Source of the DNA: an uncultured Winogradskyella sp.
GTDB lineage: Bacteria > Bacteroidota > Bacteroidia > Flavobacteriales > Flavobacteriaceae
DNA: 49,542 nucleotides
Direction: 5' to 3'
Assembly: GCA_905480385.1 (NCBI GenBank)
Contig: CAJQQC010000030.1
Location: 1 to 49,542, forward strand
Numbering within the stretch: position 1 is the stretch's first letter; the number at the start of each line of letters is the position of its first letter. Under the pieces are notes generated by a model, which saw only the letters and a program-made list of their open reading frames with translations, was not told the origin of the DNA and ran no database searches. The translations under genes and the position numbers were made by a program. Below, in pieces: positions 37,237 to 46,306 of this stretch.

Positions 37237-38877
37237 CTATTTTTTGTAAAAACGTATTAAGTTTTGAGTTGAATTATCGTGAGAATTTGATTGATCAGAA
37301 AAATTGAGCTCATCTAATATATTTTTTGCCAATTTTTTACCTAATTCAACACCAAATTGATCATAACTAAAAATATTCCAAATAATACCTTGCACAAAGA
37401 TTTTATGTTCATACATGGCTATTAATTTTCCTAAACTTTTAGGTGTCAGTTTCTGGATTAAAATAGAAGTTGTAGGCTTATTTCCTTCAAATACTTTAAA
37501 AGGTAAAAGCATATTTTTTTCTTCTTCTGAAAAGTTGTTACTATTTAATTCTTCTAAAACCTCTGCTTCGGTTTTACCGTTCATTAATGCTTCTGTCTGT
37601 GCGAAATAATTAGACATTAACTTATCATGGTGATTTTTATTACCATGTAGCGATTTTACATAACCGATGAAGTCAGTCGGTATCAACTTAGTGCCTTGAT
37701 GAATTAACTGAAAGAAAGCATGTTGTGAATTTGTTCCTGGTTCTCCCCAAATCAAAGTTCCTGTTTGGTAGTTCACTTTATTTCCATATCTATCTATACT
37801 CTTACCGTTACTTTCCATAATACCTTGTTGCAGATACGTTGCAAACTGATTAAGATATTGTGTGTATGGTATTACAGCTTCACTTTCAGTTTTAAAAAAG
37901 TTGTTGTACCAAATAGTTATTAGTGCTGCTATAACTGGGATATTCTCTTCGAAATTAGAAGTTTTAAAATGCTTATCCATTTTATTTGCTCCGGAAAGTA
38001 AATTTTCAAAATTTTCATTTCCGACGGCTAAGCTAATCGATAAACCAACAGCACTCCATAAAGAAAATCGACCACCAACCCAATCTTTCATTGGGAAAAT
38101 ATTTTCTTCTGCAATTCCAAATTCTTTTACACTTTCTACATTTATTGATACGGCAACAAAATGATTAGCAACAGCTTCTTTTGGTTGTGATTGCAAAAAC
38201 CATTCTCTAATTGAATTGGCATTTGATAAGGTTTCTTGTGTTGTAAATGTTTTTGAAACAATGACGAAAAGCGTAGTTTCAGGATTAAGATTTTTTATTA
38301 CCTCTTGATAATGATCACCATCGACATTACTTACAAAATGTGTATTGAGTTGATTTTTATAAAATTGAAGTGAGTCTACTACCATTGCTGGTCCTAAATC
38401 CGAACCACCAATACCAATATTTACGACATCTGTAATTTGTTTTCCCGAAAATCCTTTGTGATTCCCATTAGTAACTGCATCTGTGAAATTTTTAATTTTT
38501 TTCTTTACAGCATAAACGCTCGGAATAACATTTTCTCCATCAACAAAAATGGCAGCATTCTTTGAGGCTCTGAGTGCTGTATGAAGTACAGCGCGTCCTT
38601 CTGTTTGATTAATTATATCACCTTCAAAATATTTTAAAATAGCATCTTTTAGATTAAGTTCATTAGCTAAATCTATAAGTATACTTAATGTCTTTTTAGT
38701 TATTCTATTTTTAGAGAAATCAACATAAAAATCATCCCAAATCACAGTGAGTTCATCTGCTCTTTTTGGATTGGTCTTAAATAACTCTTTTAAGTGACTA
38801 TCCTTTAATTCTAAAAAATGAGATTGTAGTTTTGACCAAGCTTTGGTCTTTGTTGGATTGGTTGCTTGTAATGCCAT
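37237..38877 (-). CDS. pgi: Glucose-6-phosphate isomerase
   Basis: The 546-residue protein carries IGIGGSDLGPAMVVDSLQFY, FVIVSKTFTTQETLSNA, GGRFSLWSAVGLSISLAVGN and WGEPGTNSQHAFFQLIHQGT with the catalytic Glu, all standard for the long bacterial/eukaryotic class. It interconverts glucose 6-phosphate and fructose 6-phosphate in glycolysis and gluconeogenesis. It starts 2 bases after the M23 peptidase stop and is the last gene of a four-gene minus-strand run. Confidence 0.97.
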   Translation of the reverse strand: MALQATNPTKTKAWSKLQSHFLELKDSHLKELFKTNPKRADELTVIWDDFYVDFSKNRITKKTLSILIDLANELNLKDAILKYFEGDIINQTEGRAVLHTALRASKNAAIFVDGENVIPSVYAVKKKIKNFTDAVTNGNHKGFSGKQITDVVNIGIGGSDLGPAMVVDSLQFYKNQLNTHFVSNVDGDHYQEVIKNLNPETTLFVIVSKTFTTQETLSNANSIREWFLQSQPKEAVANHFVAVSINVESVKEFGIAEENIFPMKDWVGGRFSLWSAVGLSISLAVGNENFENLLSGANKMDKHFKTSNFEENIPVIAALITIWYNNFFKTESEAVIPYTQYLNQFATYLQQGIMESNGKSIDRYGNKVNYQTGTLIWGEPGTNSQHAFFQLIHQGTKLIPTDFIGYVKSLHGNKNHHDKLMSNYFAQTEALMNGKTEAEVLEELNSNNFSEEEKNMLLPFKVFEGNKPTTSILIQKLTPKSLGKLIAMYEHKIFVQGIIWNIFSYDQFGVELGKKLAKNILDELNFSDQSNSHDNSTQNLIRFYKK

Positions 38878-38879
38878 AA

Positions 38880-40175
38880 TTATTTTATCTCTGAAAGTGT
38901 TTCTTCAGTTTCTGGAAGAAGTGAGTCTTCGACCAAAATAATATTATCTAATTGTTGTTTTATCGGAATGATGTAATCTAAAAATTTAACCTTAAGACCC
39001 TCTGAAATAGGTTTTGCTTCTGGTAATTTTTGCTTAAATGGATCAACTTGTCTTCCGTTTTTCCAAAAGCGGTAGCAGACGTGATTTCCTGATGAGCTCC
39101 CTGTGTTCCCAACATAACCTATGACATCACCTTGTTTTACAAACTGACCAACTTTAGCTTTTCGTCGTGACATGTGTAAATACTGCGTTTCGTAAGTAGC
39201 GTTATGCCTAATTTTTACATACTTACCATTTCCTCTTGTATAAGAGGATTTTGTTACCGTACCATTAGCAGTTGCTAAAATTGGGGTGCCATTTGCTGCA
39301 GCAAAATCAGTACCTTTATGTGCTTTTACACGATAACCATAATGTGCAATTCGCCTTCTTAAATTATATCTTGAAGAAACACGTCCACCAAATTTAATTG
39401 GCGATTTTAAAAAAGCACGTCTTAGATTTTTTCCTTCTTCACTTAAGTAATCGATAACACCTTTTGCGCTATCAGTCTCAAATTCAAAAGCATAAAACGG
39501 TTTTTTATTGTGCTCAAAGTAGGCAGCTTTAATTTTATCTACTCCAGCATAAACGGAATCATCAATATACTTGTCTGTATAAATTACCTTAAATCTATCA
39601 CCAGGCAGTAATCGATTAAAATCAATAGTCCATGCGTAAATCTCATTTGCCATTTTATTAGCTAATCGCTGACTTAAACCCTTTTTATCTAAAACCATCG
39701 AAATTCCACTACCTTGAGGTATGACACCCGATACTTCTCTCTCAGTATATTTAATAGGTTTTTTTCCAATATATGCTTGTATAGAATCTTGAAAATCAAT
39801 GACTACATATTCTATTTTATTTGGCTGATAAATAAAACTTTTAGGAGTTTCTAAACTATCTTTTGCGCAAAGCAGGGTGTAAGGTTTACCGACTTGAAGT
39901 TTTCGAATATCATAAGAATCTTTTGCTTTTTCGGCAATATGAAAGATTTTTGGATAACCTAAATTATTTCGTTCTAATATTACTCCGAAAGTATCGCCAG
40001 ACTTTATGGTATCTCGTTTTACAATAAAATCATTGAAATTAAACCCGAACTCAAAATGTTCTTTGGCTACTTCAATAACTGCTAAATCTTCCATGTTTTC
40101 TTCAGGTTGATCATCTTTGCATGTCCAAAATGTTACAGTAATTACTGCATACCATATTACCCTTTTTATTTGCAT
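38880..40175 (-). CDS. M23-family metallopeptidase (lipoprotein-like)
   Basis: From the ATG at 40175 the product is 431 residues with an N-terminal hydrophobic segment ending in Cys (VITVTFWTC), so it is probably a lipoprotein. A LysM/OapA-like part (about 45-110) precedes the lysostaphin-type domain: HKGTDFAAANG (zinc ligands His286 and Asp290), YLHMSRRKAKVGQFVKQGD, and GNHVCYRFW near 363-371. The last motif is HxC where most M23 enzymes have HxH, so one zinc ligand is a Cys here. It should cut peptidoglycan cross-links or act as a wall-associated amidase activator. It begins 14 bases after the dioxygenase stop. Confidence 0.88.
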   Translation of the reverse strand: MQIKRVIWYAVITVTFWTCKDDQPEENMEDLAVIEVAKEHFEFGFNFNDFIVKRDTIKSGDTFGVILERNNLGYPKIFHIAEKAKDSYDIRKLQVGKPYTLLCAKDSLETPKSFIYQPNKIEYVVIDFQDSIQAYIGKKPIKYTEREVSGVIPQGSGISMVLDKKGLSQRLANKMANEIYAWTIDFNRLLPGDRFKVIYTDKYIDDSVYAGVDKIKAAYFEHNKKPFYAFEFETDSAKGVIDYLSEEGKNLRRAFLKSPIKFGGRVSSRYNLRRRIAHYGYRVKAHKGTDFAAANGTPILATANGTVTKSSYTRGNGKYVKIRHNATYETQYLHMSRRKAKVGQFVKQGDVIGYVGNTGSSSGNHVCYRFWKNGRQVDPFKQKLPEAKPISEGLKVKFLDYIIPIKQQLDNIILVEDSLLPETEETLSEIK

Positions 40176-40189
40176 TAATTTTATTCTAT

Positions 40190-41122
40190 TTAAATATTTG
40201 TTCCCCAATTTTTTAATTCATCTTCGCTCCATAAATCTGGAAAGAAAATACGCCTTTGGTATTTTGGATGCATATATTTTTTCCAATCACTCCCACCAGT
40301 AGCTTCACCATCTCCAATACCACTTTCTATATAATGTTTTGCTGCGTTATAATGTGCCATAACCCACGTCACATTTACGGTATAATCGTAATGACGCATA
40401 GCTTTAACTAAATCTTTATCTTCTTGATCTTCTTTTGGTAATTCTTTAAAACGTGTCCAAAGATTTTTGGTATTGTAATTTTCCATAAATCTTAAAAACT
40501 CGTCTTTGTAACGTTTTTCAAAATTTTGAAGTAGCGTAGATTTTTTACCTGTTTTATGGTCTTTCCCTGCAGCTTGCCAATATAAGTGTTCAAAAGCATG
40601 TGTGTAAGGTGTGTCTCTGTTTATGTTTTTTCTAAATCTGTAATCAATAAGATTTATCAATTCGGTTGAAGCAAATTCTATAAACCTATATTGAGCACTT
40701 TGAAATCCACTTGCAGGTGTTAATGTATAGCGAAACTTCATATACTGTTCCACCTCCATACCTTCTCTCATAATATTAAAAGAGGTAGTTAACATATCGA
40801 AGTATCTCGAAACACGCATAATTTTACTTTCAAAGTAATCTGCTTTTAAATCCTTTTTTTTAGCTACCTGAGAAATTTCCCAGAGTATCATTTTAAAAAT
40901 AAGCTCATTGATTTGATGATATGCAATAAACACCATCTCATCTGGCAGTGTTGTTCGCTGATTTTGAAGTCCCAAAAGCGCATCCGTTTGAATATAATCC
41001 CAGTAGGTAATTGGTTTGCTATAAAGCAAACCTAAAAGATGGTCGTCTGTGTCTTGATTAATATTATTATACTTATGCTCAAGAGCTTTTATAATATTAG
41101 AATAGTCTGCTTGGTTGGCCAT
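40190..41122 (-). CDS. kynA: Tryptophan 2,3-dioxygenase family protein
   Basis: The 310-residue protein matches haem-dependent tryptophan 2,3-dioxygenase: ITYWDYIQTDALLGLQNQ, DEMVFIAYHQINELIFKMIL with the substrate-side His, FDMLTTSFNIMREGMEVEQY, TPASGFQSAQYRFIEF, and a C-terminal part with VTWVMAHYNAAKHYI carrying the likely haem His. It opens the indole ring to N-formylkynurenine, the first step of tryptophan breakdown. It lies 3 bases after the DUF3108 gene and before the M23 gene; hpd and hmgA of tyrosine catabolism are upstream on the same strand, separated by a terminator. Confidence 0.92.
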   Translation of the reverse strand: MANQADYSNIIKALEHKYNNINQDTDDHLLGLLYSKPITYWDYIQTDALLGLQNQRTTLPDEMVFIAYHQINELIFKMILWEISQVAKKKDLKADYFESKIMRVSRYFDMLTTSFNIMREGMEVEQYMKFRYTLTPASGFQSAQYRFIEFASTELINLIDYRFRKNINRDTPYTHAFEHLYWQAAGKDHKTGKKSTLLQNFEKRYKDEFLRFMENYNTKNLWTRFKELPKEDQEDKDLVKAMRHYDYTVNVTWVMAHYNAAKHYIESGIGDGEATGGSDWKKYMHPKYQRRIFFPDLWSEDELKNWGTNI

Positions 41123-41125
41123 AAA

Positions 41126-41917
41126 TTAATCGAATTGAACTTGAAAGGAGTGTTTAAGTCCTTTATATTGTGAAAGGTCAGCTCTTAAAGAACCGACGGC
41201 TAAATCTGCTTTTATCTTTAAAGGTATTTTATTTTTATCGGCACTAACCCAAAGTGTTAAACTTTCTTCTTCCTTAAAAACACGACCAGCCATAACATAA
41301 GGTCTAAATTTTAATGTTTTTACTTTTACACGGTTTCCATTAACTGAAGTTTTAATAGTTTCTCGACCTAAAAATTTTAGCTTAAATGGATAATTTTCTT
41401 CATCAAAAAACATACTTAGTTTTACAACGTCTCCAACCTTAATCTGATTTGTATTATAGTTGTTTCTTAAATAATAAAAAGCAGAAACCAAGTCCTGAAC
41501 ATTTGTATCTATATCGACAGTCTTTAAAGTTTTTCGTTTCTTATTATTGACCTCAGCCTTTTTGATATTATGATCAAATGCAATCTCGATATCTTTGGTG
41601 TGACCACCTTCGTCTATTTTTCTAACAAACTTATATGGTAATCCTGTATTGGTATCAAAATAGCTCTCATAACGATCTCTTACTTTAAAAAAAGCATTGA
41701 TAAGACCTGTTGTTTTTCCTTTGCCAACCACATGGTAAACTGGTTTTCCGTTTAATTTTTTTTCTTTAATATTTAGAGTTGCTTCACCAGCTTTAAACCA
41801 GCCACTGTAGCTCATACGAAACTTAAACCACTCTCCATCTTTGAAAGCAGATTCTTGCTGAGATACACCAACTTGAAAACTAATTATAGCAATAAAAAAA
41901 AGTAACTGTTTTTTCAT
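41126..41917 (-). CDS. DUF3108 domain protein, exported
   Basis: From the ATG at 41917 the product is 263 residues with a signal peptide MKKQLLFFIAIISFQVGVSQ. An earlier in-frame ATG at 41935 overlaps the -7 box and is rejected. The rest is a DUF3108 domain of beta strands (GEWFKFRMSYSGWFKAGEAT, VGKGKTTGLINAFFKVRDRY, VVKLSMFFDEENYPFKLKF). The family is periplasmic with no known activity and is often compared to lipid- or polysaccharide-handling barrels. It is first in DUF3108-kynA-M23-pgi. Confidence 0.88.
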   Translation of the reverse strand: MKKQLLFFIAIISFQVGVSQQESAFKDGEWFKFRMSYSGWFKAGEATLNIKEKKLNGKPVYHVVGKGKTTGLINAFFKVRDRYESYFDTNTGLPYKFVRKIDEGGHTKDIEIAFDHNIKKAEVNNKKRKTLKTVDIDTNVQDLVSAFYYLRNNYNTNQIKVGDVVKLSMFFDEENYPFKLKFLGRETIKTSVNGNRVKVKTLKFRPYVMAGRVFKEEESLTLWVSADKNKIPLKIKADLAVGSLRADLSQYKGLKHSFQVQFD

Positions 41918-41932
41918 AAAAAATCTGTAATA

Positions 41933-41940
41933 CAAATGTA
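41933..41940 (-). promoter_or_regulatory. Probable -7 element for the DUF3108 operon
   Basis: The minus strand reads TACATTTG, matching TAnnTTTG, 15 bases before the start codon at 41917. It would give a leader of only about 10 bases. Confidence 0.5.
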
Positions 41941-42011
41941 GGTTTTATATCTTCATTTTATAAGTAATATATTAACATTTGCAATTACTATTCCAAAAGT
42001 ATTAAAAGTAA

Positions 42012-42041
42012 AAAACACCATCTGTAATGAAATGGTGTTTT
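42012..42041 (-). terminator. Terminator after hpd
   Basis: On the minus strand AAAACACCAT and ATGGTGTTTT pair across a 10-base loop, followed by a T-rich run. It lies 23 bases after the hpd stop and isolates hpd from the DUF3108 operon. Confidence 0.8.
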
Positions 42042-42063
42042 AACGTAAATGAAGCATTATATA

Positions 42064-43224
42064 TTATAATGTTCCTCTCTTTGACTGTTCTCGTTCAATT
42101 GACTCAAACAAGGCTTTAAAATTACCTGCTCCAAAACCTTTTGCACCCATACGTTGAATGATTTCAAAAAATAAAGTCGGTCTGTCTTCAACTGGTTTTG
42201 TGAAAATTTGCAGTAAATACCCTTCTTCGTCAGCGTCAATCATTATACCCAGTGCTTTTAGTTTTTCGATATCTTCTTTTAATTCATGACTAAATTCTTC
42301 TAATCGGCCTGGAACTGACTTGTAATATTCGTCTGGTGGTGTTGATAAAAATTCTACACCATTAGAACGTAATTGTGATACTGTATTTAGTATATCATCT
42401 GTAGCAACTGCAATATGCTGAACACCAGCTCCTTCATAAAAATCTAAATATTCTTCGATTTGAGAACGTTTTTTTCCTTCAGCTGGTTCGTTAATCGGAA
42501 ACTTAATACGACCATTTCCATTTGACATCACCTTACTCATTAATGCTGAGTATTCAGTATGAATTTGCTTATCATCAAAAGATAAAAAGTTTTCAAAACC
42601 CATAACATCTTCGTACCATTTTACCCAAACGTCCATCTGATTCCAACCAACATTACCAACCATGTGATCAATATACTTAAGTCCTGCAGCTGGTGGATTA
42701 TAATCCGATTCCCATTTTACAAAACCTGGTAAAAAAGCACCACTATAGTTTTTTCGCTCTACGAACATATGCACTGTTTCTCCATAGGTGTAAATTCCTG
42801 CACGAACTACCTCTCCATGCTCATCACTTTCTACAGTTGGTGGCATATAGGATTTTGCGCCTCGAGAAGTCGTTTCTTCGTAGGCTTTCTTAGCATCTTC
42901 TACCCAAAGCGCTACAATTTTTACACCATCACCATGCTTTACAATATGGTCATTAATTGGTGATTTGCTGTTTAATGGTGTGGTTAGTATTAACTTAATT
43001 TTATCTTGAGTTAACACATAGCTTACCGAATCTTTAGCTCCAGTTTCCAGACCACAATAAGCGTGGGATTGAAATCCAAAAGCCGTTTTATAAAAGTGTG
43101 CCGCTTGCTTAGCGTTACCTACATAAAATTCGACATAATCTGTACCTAATAGCGGTAAGAAATCTTGTGCGCCTTCGAATATTTTTTCTAGCCCATAATT
43201 GACTGATTTTATTTCTTTTGCCAT
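42064..43224 (-). CDS. hpd: 4-hydroxyphenylpyruvate dioxygenase
   Basis: The 386-residue protein has two vicinal-oxygen-chelate domains: the first near 25-150 (YVEFYVGNAKQAAHFYKTAF), the second near 180-370. The iron ligands appear in KYIDHMVGNV, VQHIAVATDDI and LFFEIIQRMGAKGFGAGNF. It converts 4-hydroxyphenylpyruvate to homogentisate, the second step of tyrosine breakdown. hmgA is upstream on the same strand, 241 bases away. Direct and inverted repeats in that gap suggest separate control. Confidence 0.97.
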   Translation of the reverse strand: MAKEIKSVNYGLEKIFEGAQDFLPLLGTDYVEFYVGNAKQAAHFYKTAFGFQSHAYCGLETGAKDSVSYVLTQDKIKLILTTPLNSKSPINDHIVKHGDGVKIVALWVEDAKKAYEETTSRGAKSYMPPTVESDEHGEVVRAGIYTYGETVHMFVERKNYSGAFLPGFVKWESDYNPPAAGLKYIDHMVGNVGWNQMDVWVKWYEDVMGFENFLSFDDKQIHTEYSALMSKVMSNGNGRIKFPINEPAEGKKRSQIEEYLDFYEGAGVQHIAVATDDILNTVSQLRSNGVEFLSTPPDEYYKSVPGRLEEFSHELKEDIEKLKALGIMIDADEEGYLLQIFTKPVEDRPTLFFEIIQRMGAKGFGAGNFKALFESIEREQSKRGTL

Positions 43225-43243
43225 GACTTTAATTTTATTTTAA

Positions 43244-43270
43244 AATTGAATCTATAGTAATTGAATCTAT
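43244..43270. repeat. Tandem 12-bp direct repeat upstream of hpd
   Basis: AATTGAATCTAT occurs twice (43244-43255 and 43259-43270), exact, with a 3-base spacer. It lies 20-46 bases before the hpd start and may be a regulator site or affect the 5' leader. Confidence 0.6.
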
Positions 43271-43289
43271 TTATTTTTGTTTGTATATT

Positions 43290-43310
43290 CTACTGTTTTA
43301 ATACCAGTAG
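43290..43310. promoter_or_regulatory. Operator-like inverted repeat upstream of hpd
   Basis: CTACTG and CAGTAG form a perfect inverted repeat with a 9-base spacer, 21 bases in total, the size typical of dimeric regulators. It is 66-86 bases before the hpd start. The regulator is not in the window. Confidence 0.4.
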
Positions 43311-43372
43311 TATCTTATTACCATTCATATCCATCCTACTAGCTTGTTAAGAGGTGATTTATTTGAAACTGG

Positions 43373-43410
43373 CAACACCAGTGAAATTATTCTTAATACT
43401 AATGGTGTTG
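43373..43410 (-). terminator. Possible weak hairpin between hmgA and hpd
   Basis: CAACACCA and TGGTGTTG pair across a 22-base loop, about 55 bases after the hmgA stop. No T run follows on the minus strand, so it is at best a weak or factor-dependent terminator. Confidence 0.3.
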
Positions 43411-43465
43411 GGTTTTCAGGTAATTTACTTTTAAACATTTATTTAATATTGGTTGATCGATTTTT

Positions 43466-44623
43466 TTATTCTAACCAAGATTTGTAATAATCGCCATCAG
43501 CTATTTTCATAGCTTCCTCAGTAACTTTTAATGGTTTGAATGTGTCCACCATTACAGCCAACTCATCCGTTTTGACTTTACCAATACTGCGTTCCATTGC
43601 TCCAGGGTGTGGTCCATGAGGTATACCTGCAGGATGCAAAGAAATATGACCTGCATCAATATCATTACGGCTCATGAAATCTCCGTCAACATAGTATAAC
43701 ACCTCATCGCTATCAATATTACTGTGATTGTAAGGAGCAGGAACTGCCTTAGGATGATAATCATATAATCTTGGTACAAAACTACAGATTACAAATGCAT
43801 CTGTTTCAAAGGTTTGGTGAACTGGCGGCGGCTGATGTACACGACCGGTTATAGGTTCGAAATCATGAATTGAAAACGCATATGGATAATTGTAACCATC
43901 ATAACCAACAACATCAAAGGGATTTGAGGCATAAACCATATCAAAAATTTCGCCCTGCTTTTTTATTTTCATTAAAAACTCTCCAGACTCATTATATGTT
44001 TCTAACTCATAAGGTCTTCTAATATCTCGCTCGCAAAAAGGAGAATGTTCTAACAATTGCCCAAACCAATTCCGGTAACGCTTTGGCGTGTAAATAGGCC
44101 TATAGGACTCTACAATAAATAAACGATTGTCATCGGTATCAAAATCTAGTTTATAGATTATTCCTCTTGGAACTAAAAGATAATCTCCGTATTTAAAATC
44201 TAAATTACCAAGATGTGTACGTAATTTTCCTGAGCCTTTATGAATAAAAATTAATTCGTCTGCATCTGTATTTTTATAAAAATAATCTTTGGTTGAGGAT
44301 TGGGGTGCTGATAAAATGATATTACAATCGCTATTAGTAAGTACTATTTTTCTACTTTTAAGGTAATCACTTTCAGGTTTTACCTTAAACCCATGTAAAC
44401 GGTAAGAATGCATGTTGTTAGCTTTTGCTATTTTTGGAGCAACGCTATATTTTCCTTTTATTTCTTTGACCTGTGTCGGACGTTGCTCGTGATAACTATT
44501 TGTAGACATACCGTCAAAACCAATAGTACCAAACAATTGCTCGTAGTAAAAACTACCGTCTGGTTTTTTGAACTGTGTATGTCTTTTAGGAGGAATTTCC
44601 CCGAGTTTATGGTAAAATGGCAT
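43466..44623 (-). CDS. hmgA: Homogentisate 1,2-dioxygenase
   Basis: The 385-residue protein begins MPFYHKLGEIPPKRHTQFKK, as bacterial HmgA does. The cupin core has FIHKGSGKLRTHLGNLDFKY and the iron-binding region ISLHPAGIPHGPHPGAMERS near 345-365 with its His and Glu ligands. It opens the ring of homogentisate to maleylacetoacetate. It is paired with hpd downstream. The later enzymes (isomerase and fumarylacetoacetase) are not in this window. Confidence 0.96.
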   Translation of the reverse strand: MPFYHKLGEIPPKRHTQFKKPDGSFYYEQLFGTIGFDGMSTNSYHEQRPTQVKEIKGKYSVAPKIAKANNMHSYRLHGFKVKPESDYLKSRKIVLTNSDCNIILSAPQSSTKDYFYKNTDADELIFIHKGSGKLRTHLGNLDFKYGDYLLVPRGIIYKLDFDTDDNRLFIVESYRPIYTPKRYRNWFGQLLEHSPFCERDIRRPYELETYNESGEFLMKIKKQGEIFDMVYASNPFDVVGYDGYNYPYAFSIHDFEPITGRVHQPPPVHQTFETDAFVICSFVPRLYDYHPKAVPAPYNHSNIDSDEVLYYVDGDFMSRNDIDAGHISLHPAGIPHGPHPGAMERSIGKVKTDELAVMVDTFKPLKVTEEAMKIADGDYYKSWLE

Positions 44624-44786
44624 TTTTATGTTTTTTTAGATGTTTATTATTTAGGCGTTATAATCCACCTGCCTCTAAAGTTACAAAAAATGCGTGCTTA
44701 TTCTGGATTCCTTTTAATTAGAAAATTAAGGTGAAGTTTTAAGTCTGTCCAGAATGGTTTCATATCTACAAATATCTAAAAAATTA

Positions 44787-46235
44787 TTAGAACCAAAAAC
44801 CCAAATTAAAAAACCAATAACTTTCATCTACTTCTGGTGAATAGGTATACTTTGCTTCAATTGGTCCTAAAAAAGTTTCTACTGAATACCCTAAAGCATA
44901 GCCTGTATAATCCGGACTTGTCAACCATTCACCATCATCAAAAATATTATTATCTATATTGGCAAAATTCCCTGACAACATAATATGATGCTTATCAAAC
45001 AACTCATAATCTAAATTTAGATCTGCTTCTACAAAACTATTGCCAATAATAGACACATAATCATAACCATAAAAAGAACGAAAATTATTAATAAAGTTTT
45101 GACCATAACCACCAAAAGCAAAATCAAGAAACCTTGTAGAACGATCTCCCAATTGGAAGCCGCCTGCAGTACTTACTTTTATTGAAAATCTATCTGAAGG
45201 ACTAAATGCATAACCAATATCAGCACTTGCAATTGAAAACGGGTTAAAATCTGTATTAAAACTACTCGCGGAAATATACCAATGTAATTTTCCATCAAAT
45301 GAAAAACCCTCATTGGGAAAATACTTATTGTCAAAAGTGTCAATTTTTAAGCCCCCAAAAACACTAAAATAATCAGTGTTTTCAAAAGTAAAATCTTCAT
45401 CTGCTATAGTGCTATTAAGTGTTTCGGTTGTGATTTTTAATCGCTTATGCTCAAAACCAGCATTTACAGAAAATTCTTTAGCTAATAATGTTTGAAAATA
45501 CAATTGATTAGTTTGGTCTTGTAATTCTATATCTACTTTATTTAAACCTACTAAAAGCGGGTCATTAGGCTCTAATAGTAAGTTGCCATTGACGCGTCTA
45601 TCAAACTGATTATACCTAGACTTTAAACCAATACTTACGTAAAACCCTTTATCTATGAAATAATCAAAATCGTATCTAATATTATCTCCAAAAATAGCAT
45701 CTAATGACGCAAAATCATTTTTTGAAATCAATCGTTTTTTTGTAACATTTACCAAAGCAGCACTTTTATAAAGCACATCATAATGAAGTCCTAATCTTAA
45801 GAGAGCACTTGTTTTAGACTCAGATATTTTTGCGTCTAAATCATAAACACCATTTACATCTGTTGGCACAAGGTCATAACGTAAAGCGTCAAAATTATTG
45901 GTTGCCACCAAATTATTTACACCTTTATCTAACTGGTCGTAACTAATGCTCTCGTAACCTTTGAGTTTTAACTTTCCTAAAATATATGAACGCGTATAAC
46001 GCTTGTTGCCAGTGACACTTATATATCCTAAGCTAATACTATCTTGAATAATAATATTTTTTCTTTTGGAAAACTCTGTTTTTTGCTCTTTGAGTTTTAC
46101 AAGAGCATCTATTTGATTTTTTGCTGCAATCTCACCATTTCTGACAATATCTCTTCCTTCATCAAAAGATATAACTGAAAAATTAGTGATATCTGGTTTT
46201 ATATAGATATCCGTGAGCTTTCGCTTGATTTCCAT
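44787..46235 (-). pseudogene. C-terminal part (POTRA and beta-barrel) of a frameshifted patatin/barrel gene
   Basis: This 482-residue frame is the second half of the gene beginning at 47032. From the ATG at 46235 it reads MEIKRKLTDIYIKPDITNFS, but the same frame is open upstream to the frameshift at 46317, adding DDLKDREALASAPEILLQIN. A POTRA-like domain (VTGNKRYTRSYILGKLKLKG) is followed by a barrel of the Omp85/surface-antigen type that ends WFFNLGFWF, with the terminal Phe of outer-membrane barrels. Alone it lacks a signal peptide and would not be exported. With the first half it forms one protein of about 748 residues, like the type Vd autotransporter PlpD. Broken gene or assembly error. 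Confidence 0.85.
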
Positions 46236-46306
46236 AGCATTGATCGTTCTAAAATTATTAATCTGAAGCAGTATCTCTGGTGCCGATGCTAAAGCTTCTC
46301 TATCTT

